Below, piece by piece: positions 24,414 to 35,811 of a stretch of 64,000 bases of DNA. The notes under the pieces are model-generated. The model saw nothing but the letters and a program-made list of their open reading frames with translations. It made no database searches and had not been told where the DNA came from. Numbering within the stretch: the first letter of the stretch is position 1; each line of letters starts with the position of its first letter. The stretch lies in NCBI RefSeq assembly GCF_000204055.1, contig NW_006768808.1:186001-250000 (forward strand). The letters run 5' to 3'. Both the position numbers and the translations under genes were made by a program. Source of the stretch: Melampsora larici-populina 98AG31 (Eukaryota; Basidiomycota; Pucciniomycetes; Pucciniales; Melampsoraceae).

Positions 24414-25226
24414 AGAATAAAGGCTGCTTCACACTCTATGAGAGAAAGGGCCAAACAAAGGGCTGCCATGAGCGGATACTTCGTAGGCCTGCGGAGGGGG
24501 CCGCGCGTATTGACCCTACTCTCAAGAAAAGGAGCGTGCTTACGCTTTTGTCTACTCGAACTTGATTATGATAAAAATCTGTCCACTAACACCTTGCGTA
24601 TCGGTACTGGACCTAGTGCGCAGGTACGGCCTCAGTGAGAGGCCCTACAATCATGTTGGAACATGTCACATCTCGATTGCAGTCATGGACTGGAGCTACA
24701 TCAGTCATCGCACATCCATGTACATAACTCAAATAGGCAGATCATTTTCAATGCAAGCTCTATCACATTGCGAAACCAAAATTATACAAATCAAAACTCA
24801 TGTGTCGCAAACATGCGGTTGAATCTCATCTCCTGTTCTTCGAAAGTAACAGAACAGCTAGCTGGATGGACTAGGAGAAGCCCCGGGTTTGATGGCACAG
24901 ATTGAAATTTACAAGCATCCTATCTTCCTGGTTGTGATACTTCAGCTTCTCAAAGAAGGATCGATTAGACAACATCAGATACGTCCTCAGATTCGATCTC
25001 GGAAAAATAGGAGAGTAGGAGTAACAGAACAGCTAGCTGGATGGACTAAGAGAAGCCCCGGGTTTGATAGCACAGATTGAAATTTACAAGCATCCTATCT
25101 TCCTGGTTGTGATACTTCAGCTTCTCAAAGAAGGATCGATTGGACAACATCAGATACGTCCTCAGATTCGATCTCGGAAAAATAGGAGAGTAGGAGCTGG
25201 TTATCTACCTACCGGTTATACCTGAG
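24414..25226. other. Intergenic; promoter side and tandem repeat
   Basis: Contains the two-copy 175-bp tandem duplication described separately. Short forward frames arise from that repeat. No other gene signal. Confidence 0.4.
24846..25195. repeat. Near-perfect 175-bp tandem duplication
   Basis: Two adjacent 175-bp units, 24846-25020 and 25021-25195. Both start GTAACAGAACAGCTAGCTGG and end GGAAAAATAGGAGAGTAGGA. They differ at only about three positions (for example GACTAGG/GACTAAG, GATGGCAC/GATAGCAC and GATTAGAC/GATTGGAC). The duplication is recent. No open frame spans it convincingly. Confidence 0.85.
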
Positions 25227-26112
25227 TCAATTTGTTCGAGGTGGAGTGAAACAATCAAGCTCTTGTTTAATTGGCGATGAAGACGGTTCGTTTTTTAAAT
25301 TGTGTTGATCGAGGATCTCCCTAAGTTTGATCAAACAACATGAAAGTCAGGATAGTCGCACAACATCTTCGTACAAGCCAAGATACTTACTGATGATGAG
25401 AGGCCAATGCTGAAATGAAGCCAGTATTTTGAATGGCATTCGTAAAGGTTCTCTGATGGGATTTTAAGTCCTGAATTGCGCATTGCAACTTCTCCTCGAG
25501 GTCTTTCCGCTCGGATGGTGAGAGGTGGGAACGTAACAAAAGCTGGGCGGACTCGATTTTCCGATGACATTCTTTGAGGTTGCAGCCAATATCGTGAAGG
25601 GCCTCTTCGGCATCGTTTTCAGCACCCCAGAGCTCATTGACCTCGTCGATATTCAAGAATTTGTAAGTTTCATTGAATTTGTTGAGATTTTCGGCTGCAA
25701 GACGGTATTGCCCGATCTTGAGGTAGGTAAGACCATATTGATTGAACATTTCAATGCGGCGTTGGTCGATATCAGCGCTGGAGGTGATTGTTCTGGAATA
25801 GTCTTGGGGGCCCATTCTCGGGTTCGATAAAGAGGCTTCGATATAGTTTGTAGTATCTTGTAAAGGTAGTATTACATTAGAGAGACGTTGGGCTACCATC
25901 TCAATGAATATACTTCGAAGGAGCTCGTGGTCGGCCTTTGCAGTTGGAGTAAGTTTAAAGTGCGGATAGAAAGCTACAATCATTTCTAGGAGGTTGTTCG
26001 AACTGGCTCTACTTAGGAAGAGTTCGGTATCAATCTTAGGAGTGGATTTATCCACAACGCATTCGAGAATGTAATCAGGTAGGAAAACGGTAGGTTGTGC
26101 TGAAGTTGACAT
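25227..26112 (-). CDS. Helical 271-aa hypothetical protein, TPR-like
   Basis: Predicted minus-strand join is 26112-25391 and 25320-25227 (70-nt intron, GTAAGT donor, phase 2), 271 residues. The N-terminal domain (FLPDYILECVVDK, then LLEMIVAFYPHFKLTP) resembles the 122-aa protein at 14196-14564. Residues 120-165 (NQYGLTYLKIGQYRLAAENL) look like one TPR helix pair. A Glu/Lys-rich coiled coil follows (SPSERKDLEEKLQCAIQDL), and the second exon adds a short charged tail ending PPRTN. No membrane segment is seen. Function is unknown; the shape suggests a protein-protein adaptor. Confidence 0.55.
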
Positions 26113-27671
26113 GATGAGAGTGAACCTATGATCTTGTCTTGCAATGATCCTGAAATGAAAGAGAAGGGTTGGTTGGTGCCGTTATTGGCTTATAAGTTAC
26201 AAACACCTAGACTTTGAATCTAGAGGGGAGACTCCTACGTCACTCCTTATCTGGATAGAATTCGTGAGATCCTCTCTCCCCTCCGATAGGATTTTGCATG
26301 TTAATCATAGCTTGCACCGTTTAATGGGTACCCTTGGGATTCACAAAGAGTTGTGGCTTTTGATTCAGTCGCTATAGTGCCGAATAAGTCCGTCAAATTA
26401 ATCGAGATTTTGCAAGGCAGTGTACGTATTGTAATTTGTGATTCGAGCGTAAGACAGAAGATCAGTCCACCCGGGCTGTAAGACGGTTTGTGGTGTCTGA
26501 TGCTGAAGGGATTGCCAATTTTCTATGTACTGTGAAAGAAGACGTAGATTACATAGCAAGCCCGACGAATGCGATGGGATCAACAAAAGTACATACTGTG
26601 AATCCAGCGTAAAATGGAACGCTACGCGCGTTTAGTCAAATCTGACACTGCGTGTTACGCAGGGGCGTAACACGTGCTTCTGACGCGGCTACGTCCACTC
26701 TCCAACGATAATTGGTGCCCTCTTGGAAAATAATAATAGAGGTCTATCACCGTGTCACCGCCCCTCATTCGAAGATGCAAGTCAACAAAAGATTTGCTTG
26801 AACGCGCGTAACGTTCCATCATATCAAGAGTCTGAGATCATTTGAGATAGATTTGCACAGCGTGATTCGAGCGTAATACGTATATATACTTCTGAAAAAC
26901 AGAAGCCCAAACCGTAACCCCCACGTCGACTCATACGTGGCGGTTACGATGGATCCCCGGTATGTTAACCAAAGCTTCCCAATTCAGGAACAAATCTCAT
27001 CTATGCATTTCATGTCTGAAGATTACGGAGGAAAAATCGACAAGCACTCTTGGGAAACATAGCAAACAAAACGTCTTCCACAGGCTGATAGATGAAAGAG
27101 GTACAATACAAGGTAAGAGAGCTACATCCCTATATAGTGTCAGTATTATTCATGTGCGCTCAGATCATCAACCTCAAGCTCCCCATTCTATACGCAGTGT
27201 CCGCGAACCAGCATCAACACACTGTACCTCGTTAAAAACTTTATACTTTGATGTCCAAAGTCGATTCAAAAAGATGAATTCCTTATAATGCTTTGATGTT
27301 CCCCCTTCTTAACGTAAGTTTGGGTCACCGTCATTGATGGCAGTCTTTTTGTAAAACGTTCGAGTTGGGTGTATAATATCATCATGAAGCCATTATGGTC
27401 ATCGCGGGATTCGGCGGGGAAATCAGAGGTCGGGAGAAGATCTTCAGGTTCCACTGAACCTCAAATATCCGAGGTCGAACCTCCCATTTCGAGCAGTTCG
27501 AATTCAAGATATGAGCTTCAACATTTTGACTTCGAATTCAAGATTTGAACTTGAACTTCTTCAAGTTCGAATTTAAGTAGTCACATCAAATGATGACTTT
27601 AGTCTTCAACCTGAGCTATAACTAACTTCGCTCTTTCATTCGAGTTCGATGGCTCAGGTGCCCAATGGCAC
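26113..27671. other. Intergenic; candidate MITE and short frames
   Basis: Contains an inverted-repeat element at 26614-26819, listed separately. A 40-codon frame from the ATG at 26949 (starts MDPRYVNQSF) is open but unsupported. TTCGAA-type low complexity lies at 27470-27575. No other gene. Confidence 0.4.
26614..26819. mobile_element. Candidate MITE, about 206 bp, with 30-bp imperfect TIRs
   Basis: The left end reads ATGGAACGCTACGCGCG and the right end, reversed, reads ATGGAACGTTACGCGCG. Similarity continues inward (GTTTAGTCAAATCT against GTTCAAGCAAATCT). There is no coding capacity. I could not define a target-site duplication, so the boundaries and superfamily are open. Confidence 0.45.
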
Positions 27672-27932
27672 ATGAGAGCTCTCTTGGGAAAGATGGACGG
27701 GAGCAAAAAAAAGAGCCCAGGCTTGAAAAGAGGATATCAGAGGTACCACTGCACATCAAACTCTCCCGAAGAGTCTGTGGACAGTACTAATAGTGACAAT
27801 AAAGCCTTTGAATTTTTTGGATTCGAGACGAATGGATTTTCCGATTTGGATGAACGATATGTGATCTGCAAAATGATGACAAAGATTTTTAAAGGACACA
27901 AAAGATGCACGTCTTGGTACAAGAGAACTTAG
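27672..27932 (+). CDS. Small hypothetical protein, 86 aa
   Basis: Uninterrupted ATG-initiated frame with a Lys-rich start (MDGSKKKSPGLKRGYQ) and an acidic/aromatic middle (FEFFGFETNGFSDLDERY). It is not recognised and has no repeats, signal peptide or membrane segment. A TTCGAA-rich stretch lies about 100-200 bp upstream. It may be a real small gene or chance. Confidence 0.3.
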   Translation: MRALLGKMDGSKKKSPGLKRGYQRYHCTSNSPEESVDSTNSDNKAFEFFGFETNGFSDLDERYVICKMMTKIFKGHKRCTSWYKRT

Positions 27933-28139
27933 TTGAATATACAATTATGTTGGTTGAAGCAATCAATATAGGACCCGCCCATATATTTATAAGTAGAGTC
28001 AAAAAAACATCGACTTTTTAAGTGAAGTGACAGACAGCACAAACAACAAAGAACTATGTGTACGACAAGCTTACCAAACAAACAGACCAAGTACAATTCT
28101 ACACTGTCTTTGACGCTACACATCTAGATCCTCCTCCTT

Positions 28140-29098
28140 TCAGTCATCAAAACATGCCTTGATAAACCAGAAAAGATTGAACAAGAATGCAACTAAAAGT
28201 ACTCCAAGCTTCCAATCAAGGCGGAAAGATTCACCATAACGAGAATATGTGATTGGAAGGACAGGATCCCGCGTTGAGAGTTCGCTCACCGCCATGTTTG
28301 TCACCTTCAAGTTTTGAGCATTGCTGAACACCGGTAGGCGGTTCGAATCTGGTTCCATACTGCGAGCCGTGACTTTGTTTAACTGGTCATGATGCAGACT
28401 TGGAACCCCGGGTGATGCTTCGCTGATGACGTGCTTTTTGAAGGTGGTACGTGTAGAAGTGCTCGGGAGAGCAGTGTCGGAATGTTGACTGGTTTCGCGG
28501 GCAGAGCAAGAGTATTTTGACGAGTCATGATGCGAGTCTAGAAAGGTGACCTTATCTGGCTTTTTGAGCATTGCACCTGTACAGGGTAATTCATCTTGGA
28601 TAAGAGTACATGTAGAAGTGTTACGGACAGAGCGCTGTCGAAAACTAGACCCGGCTCTACTGTGGTTCTCGGATGGTGATTCCGTCTCGCATGAGCTTTG
28701 CCTTTGGTCGCGTGAAGTCTTTCTTGCAAGCGGGGAGGGTGAAGAAGACCGCTCGGATGAAGGAATTGGAGTCGAAGTCGATTGGACAGGTAGATCGATT
28801 TGGCCTGGGGATCTTTTTCTTGCAAATTTAACATGACTGAGATCGGTTACTATTTATGATTCACATCATCAGTATGGGTGAAAACGACCTTTCCTGTTTG
28901 GCGAAACTGACATTTGTAGACAGGGCATCCAGGGCTGCAAAAATTGTGACGCCTGGTGTTGAGAGTGTGTTTTCGAACACCGGTCAGGTTCAAAGCGTTG
29001 CAATCTTGGCACCGTTTTCCTTTGCTGGTGGGATCAAAACACGTAGGAAGATGAGGGCACTTGTAAGCGATGTTGTTGCCTCCTTTACGCGTCGCCAT
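28140..29098 (-). CDS. Cys-rich N-terminus plus C-terminal membrane anchor, 2 exons
   Basis: Best frame-keeping minus-strand join is 29098-28908 and 28836-28140 (71-nt intron, phase 2; donor GTTTCG is weak), 295 residues. The first exon has paired cysteines (KCPHLPTC, RCQDC, FCSPGCPVYKC) and two His, looking like a zinc-binding module. It has only a loose resemblance to PiggyBac C-terminal zinc fingers. The middle is Ser/Thr-rich and disordered (STPIPSSERSSSPSP). The last 25 residues are a membrane segment (WKLGVLLVAFLFNLFWFI) ending KACFDD, again a tail-anchored design. If the splice is wrong these are two separate frames. A short frame upstream (29098-29385) is not supported. Confidence 0.4.
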
Positions 29099-29814
29099 TA
29101 GTTGGTGTGATATATGTTCAACAGGATTTGTGTGGAGCAGCCTCGGATCAAAACGTTTCGGGTGAGTCGATCTGATTCTAGAGGGCGCGGAGCAGTGGCA
29201 GAACTGGATAAAGCAGATCGGTTCGAAAAATTGAAAGGTAGCTTTTGGGTTTTGTGCGGACTGTGAAGCACAAATTCCCCTTGTCGTTGTTGACGGTTTG
29301 CCAACGTAACTTGGTTGAATGACTTCAATACCAAAGAACCAAATATTCCTAATTCTTCTCCAACTCCGATCTCTGTATTTTCCAAGACTTGACGTATCGA
29401 GTCGACTAAGCAGAACCTAACACATGATGACTTGGCAAGTGAGAGCAGAATCCATTTGCTAGATTGCAGAATACTGACGTAAACTCAAATTAAGAGAAAA
29501 GGTAGGAGACGACACGTGTTGTTTCTTCAAAGGCAAATCGTTATACAAAGCTCGCTTGAAATTCCCTCAGAAAAGATGTGCCCCTACGTAGTCAAACTGC
29601 TCTTCCTACAGCAGGAACCCTGCGCAGGTTTCATTTCGAATGGCTGGAATATTCTTATTTTCGCGCATCCCTTTCACGGACTTTGTTACTTTTTACGGAG
29701 TTCATCTTAACAAAGAGTGCACAGCTTTACAAACTAGGTTGTGGTACGTATCATTGAAAGAAAAGTATTGACAAGGTAAAGCTAGAAGAAAGAAAAGGAA
29801 CTACATTTATGATT
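29099..29814. other. Intergenic
   Basis: Short frames only. Nothing repetitive or RNA-like recognised. It lies between the start of the Cys-rich gene and the 3' end of the SUN gene. Confidence 0.35.
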
Positions 29815-31027
29815 TCACAAAATTGACTGGCCGTGTATCCTCACCCGATAAATGCAAGTAAACCCCGGGTTCCCATGGTTTGAGGTGACTCTAAACAGCA
29901 CCTTGCTGTAGGCGAACTTATGTGATTTGTTGAGTTCGAATGTTTGTAAGGTTGAACTGGGGCTGGAGATATTGTATACCCCTTGGAACAACGGAGTCGT
30001 GCTGGCTACTGCATCCCCGTCATCACTCACCCCCCAAAGTTCGAACTCTCTAGGTGCAGATGTGATGTCATTCTGTGCTAATTGCGCTCCAATGTGCTCA
30101 ATCGACAAGGCTGTAATATCAATGGTACTACTGAGCCCTATCCCAAGCTGCCCTACTGATCCAACGAAAGCCCAACAGTTTCCAGCTGAACCATCGCCAC
30201 TCAGTGCAGTTCCGGGTGTCTTCGTGTTCGTGTACTTGGATGAGCGTGACGTTTTCGACCAAGGCAGATGCCTTCGCCAACTCTTAGAGGCAATATAAGA
30301 CTTTGAAGTCAAGGATTGAATCACGTAGCCGCCGGTGTGCATAAAAGCAAAATCTCTGGGACCGTCCCGATCCTTGATACACTGTTTGAAAGCTTCTCGC
30401 GCCATATAGCTTGTTCGTAACCCGGTTTGCACTTGGTTAGGATCTTCTTGCGTGGTTGTTTGGAGTCCTTTCTCGACATCGCCTATGAGATCTTCCGGCC
30501 AAACCTGAACACCATCCGTTCCCGCGTGTACGTCTTCGAACCTGGTATCTGCAGCTCCTTCATCTACGTGATGAAGATTTTTCTTCACAAATGCTGGCGA
30601 GATGATAGAGGGATGGAGACTCTCTGCTATGTTTACCGCGTCTGGATCATTGAATGTGCCTCGTTGCTTGTATTTGAGACCCTCCCATGAAGCCGAGAGG
30701 CTGGTGCAAGGTTGAACCAGCTGTACTCGCATGTCGAAGAGGTCCCCCTCGACTTTTTTTAACCGTTGTTCAAGAAAGTGTGTCCGCCCACATGTTGCTG
30801 GAAAATATGTGTCGAATCAGCCTTCAAGACGTATACAAAGACCAAGCAAACAAATTGTACTGACTTATGGACAGGAGTATTAATAAGAGAACATGCATCG
30901 CGGGGGCATGTCGCGAAAGTTGATCAACAGCTGCTCTCACTCGGAACCCGGCCCTACGACCAAAACTGTGGGGATTGCCCTTCTCGGGCGGCGGCATTTT
31001 GTGACGCATTTCCGAAGTTGACATCAC
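29815..31027 (-). CDS. SUN-domain protein (Sad1/UNC-84 type), nuclear envelope
   Basis: Predicted minus-strand join is 31027-30865 and 30797-29815 (67-nt intron, GTCAGT donor, phase 1), 381 residues. SUN proteins sit in the inner nuclear membrane with the SUN domain in the lumen. There they bind KASH tails to form LINC bridges. The N-terminus is basic and followed by a short hydrophobic stretch (AMHVLLLILLSI, about residues 43-54), a candidate membrane segment although short. A helical linker (FLEQRLKKVEGDLFDM) comes next. The C-terminal SUN domain shows MHTGGYVIQSLTS, then SAGNCWAFVGSVGQLGIGL (about residues 257-275), SIEHIGAQL, SAPREFELWGVSD, LQTFEL and finally SNHGNPGFTCIYRVRIHG. These are the family hallmarks, including SNHGNP. 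The gene sits among several membrane-anchored coiled-coil genes. Confidence 0.8.
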
Positions 31028-31947
31028 GATTGAAATCTTAAACTTTTATATAGTTTGCTTTTGTGAGGCGAACGATTTAGAGCGATGACGGGATATTTGC
31101 CAGCAAGTTGGTTTTGTAAAATACACCGCCAATGAGCAGATATCTCAGATGTCGAAGAGTGATGGCCGATAAGTATGATTGTCAAATGAAGAGTGATGGT
31201 CGATACGTTTTACTATCGAGGATATATATATATATATATATATGACATTGGCAACTCGGTTGAGCAGCCAAATGATACAATATGTGAGAAAATTCGAAAG
31301 GGGCGCCTTTGCGTACGCGCAGCTCAGCAGATAAGTGGTAGATGTGCCGCGATCACATCCCTTGTTACCGCGGTGGCTGAGCTAAGCTCAGTACAGCTTT
31401 GGATTTGAGCATCAACGCTCACAGCTTTATAATCCAACAAGCTGGGTCTGTAATGACCGAGGCCAAGACCAGGTTCGTGATCCCTGAGAAGGAGTCAAAA
31501 TGGGTAGGCAAACCAAGGCGTAAAGCTGTTGAGCAAGCACCTGAGTGAGAGTGTGTGGGCTAAATGTGTTCAGTATCAATTGAAGCTACGCAACCTGTGA
31601 TGAAGTGATCTCCGTCAATCGCGTGACTCAGCGCCTCCTTCGAGGAGGCCTGAATGGAACTGAATCGTCAGCTCAGATGAACGAAGTGAGTATCCATAGT
31701 TCACTCCACCTGGTTCACTCACATCTCTATATAAGATCTTGTTCCTTGTAGATATGTATCTTCCTATCACATTTGTGGCCTGTAGACTACGCATACACCA
31801 AAACCATTCAGCCCGCATCGTAAAATTTAGTAGAACTGGCATGTTTGAAATGAGTATACCATTGCGTTCGAAGACATCCCACAAGCGCTTATTACGAATC
31901 GAAGCAAGCGAAGCCCCCTCGTCGTCCCGTCCAAAGAGATCATATCG
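31028..31947. other. Intergenic; (TA)n microsatellite
   Basis: Contains an (AT)n tract of about 20 bp at 31222-31243 and no convincing gene. It is the shared 5' side of the SUN gene (leftward) and the TPR-J gene (rightward). A duplicated GAAGAGTGATGG block occurs at about 31155 and 31188. Confidence 0.4.
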
Positions 31948-33347
31948 ATGTGTTTACCGGACACCGAATCAAGCGAAGCAACAACCCAAGTCTACCGCCC
32001 GATCAAATGCAGTAAAGCGGGAAGAATGGTGAGTTAGTGATATCTTTGAACCTCGTAACTGCTCCCACTAATTTTCGCATCTCTTTGATACCTTTTCGTC
32101 TTCCAAGTCTCACCGAAATCCGCCTGACCCATCCTTACAGGATCAGGACCACATCAATCAACTCATGGATGCAGCTGAATTCGCCGACTCTAAAGGAATG
32201 TATGCAGACTCTGTTCAAACATATCAGCAACTCCTAAATTTGTATGCCGACGAAATGTCAAGATGTGAGAGCAAACATGGTGCGACCAATAGAGGCCCCC
32301 ATACGGGATGGATTCTTTCGTGTTTCAATCTTACACGATGCTACTTGAAGCTGAAGCGCCCGCAAGCGGCCTTCGAAACTCTCCAACAAGCTTGGCGCCC
32401 AGATTCAAGCCTAGCCATACCTTCCACACATCCAAACTATCTGGAACTATCCCATTTGTATTTCGAAGTTGAAGATAGGTTACAGAGCATCTCTCACTCT
32501 CATGCGAACTATGTCGGTGGATGTTTTCTTTGGTAATGCGCTCTTGCGTCAGATAACTAACAAGTGAATTTCAATTTTTTACTTTCAAAAGGAGTCTGAA
32601 TCAGACGTTCGTAAAGATGAATTCACCACCAATGAACTTTTGAATCTGATATGTGTGTATGCGGAGGATTTTTTATCTCAAGAAAAATCACACGATGCCA
32701 TTTCACTTTTGGAAGGGGGGCGAAAACGAATAGCAGAAGAGCAAAAGGTAATTGATAAAAAAATGAAGGAACAAATTATAAGAATTCATCTACTGCTTGT
32801 TGAGGCGTATTTGCACATTGGCCAACTGAAGGAGGGCGAAGAAATCCTAAACCAAGTTTGGAATCCTGAAAGTCGGTTCTACATTGACACTCTTGATAAG
32901 AATTATCTTTGGATGTCACAGCTTTACAGGCGTGCCATTAATAAACAACAGTGTGACCCCACATCTTGCAGCCATCAAGCCCAAGAACAAAGGCAAAGGA
33001 CGCTTTACGAGGTGAGTGCATATCGACTGGATATTCCTGCCCCGAAATTCATGCTGATCTAGATCTGATCCTCGAACCAGAAGCTGGCTCTTACGCGAAC
33101 GGCGGATGCCGCAGTGATCAAAAGCCGTTGGAAACTGTGTATGTTGTATTTTCATCCAGACAAGGGTGGTCACACTGGGGTAGCACAACAGGTGATTTCA
33201 TTTCAAGCTTGAATCTGAATCATTCCGCTTTTCCGTGTCATTCTGATGCTGGAAAATTTCCGTTCCCTTCAGATTTCGGCGGCCGCTAAAGTTTTGCTTG
33301 ATCCAGAGAGTCGCTGTCGATATGACTCCAAGTTAAATTATTGGTGA
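31948..33347 (+). CDS. TPR protein with C-terminal J domain, 5 exons
   Basis: Predicted exons are 31948-32028, 32141-32512, 32592-33011, 33081-33191 and 33273-33347. All introns are phase 0, giving 352 residues. The body is a run of TPR-like helix pairs (ADSVQTYQQLLNLYADEM, then CFNLTRCYLKLKRPQAAFE, then IHLLLVEAYLHIGQLKEG). The last two exons encode a short J-domain-like end: RWKLCMLYFHPDKGGHTG with the HPD triad at about 316-318, then AAKVLLDPESRCRYD. The HPD motif is the Hsp70-stimulating signature of DnaJ proteins. TPR plus J domain recalls co-chaperones of the DNAJC3/DNAJC7 type, but this is an inference. The J domain is short because the usual helix I is weak here. The start is uncertain; upstream codons are also open. 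Confidence 0.6.
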
Positions 33348-34606
33348 TGCCAGAACATATCAGCGGTCTACGCAGGTGTTGAGATGGTTAGAATTCAATG
33401 TGTATATATTACTGGCCTTATGCTTGTGTTTGTCTCCACCAATCCCTATATACTTTTTTATCATTGCCATTGCTTTGTGCAAAGCGCTCCCATGAGGTGG
33501 GCGGCTATCAAACACTATGACTCAAAGGCCACACGATGATCTACGTAGGTGAAGATTTGATCAACAGAGCTCAAGCTGGTTAATTTCATATACCGGTCAC
33601 TATAGATAGTTTCGAGTAAAAATGATAGTATTCTTACTCGACTTATTAATAAGCTTGATTTCGATAAAGAAGAAACGGGAACAATGGTCAATAGAAAATT
33701 GGACCTTTTGAGTGTTGGGATAGTCCTGCATGACTTTTAATTCTTTATGTAAAAGTCCTGTGAGACTAACCCATGATACGTAGAATCTAAGTGTGTGCTC
33801 AACAAACATATTACATCATGTGAAAACCGTTATGTAAAAGTTTCACTATATAAATCCTACTGGAGCAGTCAAGGAAAGGTGCTTCTTCTTCACCTTTCCT
33901 TTGTCTCTTTCTCTGACTGTTCCAGGTAGGATTTCTCTCTGTTTTCTGTTTCTCTGTTTTTTGTCTGATTTAGTCCGTGAAATTTACACACCTTTCCTTT
34001 GTCTCTTTCTCTGACTGTTCCAGAGCTCAAGAGGTTATGAGCCCAGCGTCTACCGACTGAATTAAATCATGATGATCACAATTGCGTATGATGTAACAAA
34101 CAATATGTATACCAGGACATATCAATACATAACCCAATCAGAGTAATTCGACATATCATGAATCCAAATTCAAGGCTATTGTCATGAGATTTGAAATGAG
34201 AATGAGCATGTGTAACCCAATATAAATTCGAAATTCGATTCCGAACTTCTCCGTTTGTTATCGCTCTTGTTATCGCTCTTTTGTGATTAACAATCTAAGA
34301 AGATATTTCGAGCATTTCAAAGAAAATAGAGGTCAAGAACAACAAAAGCTATAACACTCTTTACCCCACTGGCGAAGCTCTGATGTGATGGAGTGAGTGA
34401 TAATTTATGATCAACAGGAAGATTGATGTGGATCCAACTATGTAAAACTTTATACAAGGAAAAAAAGTAAAATTACTAAGACAGGTAAAAAAGATGGTGC
34501 CAAATGGATCATGGACTAGGCAAGTAGAGCTCCTATGTCCTCTGAGGGTTGCTAACGAAGCATAAATCTCAGATTGACAACACCAGGTAGTAAATCGTGG
34601 CACGCT
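33348..34606. other. Intergenic with foldback and direct repeat
   Basis: Holds a small foldback at 33857-33930 and an exact 35-bp direct repeat (33891-33925 and 33989-34023), listed separately. The rest is AT-rich with no supported gene. Confidence 0.4.
33857..34023. repeat. Foldback plus exact 35-bp direct repeat
   Basis: The arms CCTACTGGAGCAGTCA and AAGGAAAGGTG (33857-33881) are mirrored by CACCTTTCCTT and GACTGTTCCAGGTAGG (33891-33930). The second arm is repeated exactly 98 bp later as a 35-bp copy starting CACCTTTCCTTTG and ending CTGTTCCAG. There is no coding potential. It may be a small foldback element with a partial second copy. Confidence 0.55.
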
Positions 34607-35811
34607 TCAGGCTGAAAGGGTCGGCGAATTCGCGCGATTTGCTTTGAAATTGGTTCCAGCTGCCTGGGTGAGCTGATTGAAGCGACCAATCACCTGGCTC
34701 ATTGCCCGAAATTCGTCTTCAATTGCTAGCTCACGACATGAATTGTGATTACCTATGATCTCGGACTGATGACAAATTGTGATTAAAGATTTTTCCAGAA
34801 ACTAGGCAAGATGTAGACACACTGACACGAAAATGTTCCGCGTTTCCATGAAAGGTTACAAGAGCTGCGCGGAGGTCTTCAAGCCTTGTTGCAATAGACC
34901 TCAATGTTGATGCGCTTTCCGAATTCATTGCAATATTCCGAGTGAGCGATTGACTTCCCCAAGTATTGAAGTTTACTAAGCGTTGCCAAAACGGGATACC
35001 AGCCCTGATTTTTCGCAGTTGCATGTTTTCTTGTGCAAATTGAGCACCAACGTTGGCTGCGAAATTCGACCCTTGTCTGACCAGAGGAATGGCGGCATCT
35101 ATCTGCGCTTGCAGCCCGGAAAACCCGTCCGAGATGGTTTGGACCATATCGTTCAATCTGACCTGCGCTGACGTAGTCGAATATACATTGTCCCCACTGG
35201 CAATGGAAGTCAGAACAAGCCCGATCACTTCAAGCTTGTCTCGAAGATGACTATTAGTTCGGAGATTGACTATTGACTGCCCCTTGGATGGCATCGATTG
35301 TATGCATGCGAGGAAAGAACATACTTACTTTCTGGAAGACCTTTCGCAATACTGATATACTTGCACTATTCAAGAGATTAACCCTGTCTCTCACATCTCT
35401 GGTCATCTCGCTGAGGCTCTGAACACTTTCGGAAAGTTGGTCCTTCTTCTCCAATATGTCTGAGGCAGCAATGGCCTGAGAAAGTTCTAGAATTTCGTCT
35501 TGGTAAAGACGGACGTGGTTGGGATTTCCTAGGTCAAGGATAGATTCGAAAATATCCCCAGCGGAGCGTGCAGTCGATGTTACGGTGTTTGATAGCGAAG
35601 CCACTTTATTCGAGCGATTACTGTCTTTGGGTCCGCAAAAATAAGGACCGCCGATATACGTGCAGTACAAGTTCGACACCTTTGGAACACGGACACTGAA
35701 ACGCTTTACGAGGTAACGATGGATAGCGTTGGGAATACCAGGAATCGATACCGCCAATAGAGCTAATAGAGCCCAATTCAAAAGATTTACCGACAAAGAT
35801 AATCGAACCAT
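34607..35811 (-). CDS. Membrane-anchored helical protein (left member of divergent pair)
   Basis: Predicted minus-strand exons are 35811-35329, 35282-34823 and 34752-34607 (introns of 46 and 70 nt), 362 residues. The family is unknown. An N-terminal hydrophobic segment (LSVNLLNWALLALLAVSI, residues about 5-22) is a signal anchor or signal peptide. A Cys pair follows in LYCTYIGGPYFCGP, then long amphipathic helices (SESVQSLSEMTRDVRDRV). Near the C-terminus, WQRLVNFNTWGSQSLTRN and SIATRLEDLRAALVTFHGN match the spacing of FSRITDAFGSTSSQALN and EISTFLNETRPLLKLYQDN in the gene at 36380-37798. The two are probably distant paralogues sharing the 35.8-36.4 kb promoter region. Confidence 0.6.

Noticed and set aside
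28330..28360. GGTTCGAATCT resembling a tRNA B box
   Set aside because: No matching A box or cloverleaf could be drawn, and it lies inside a coding frame. Similar words at 24390 also failed.
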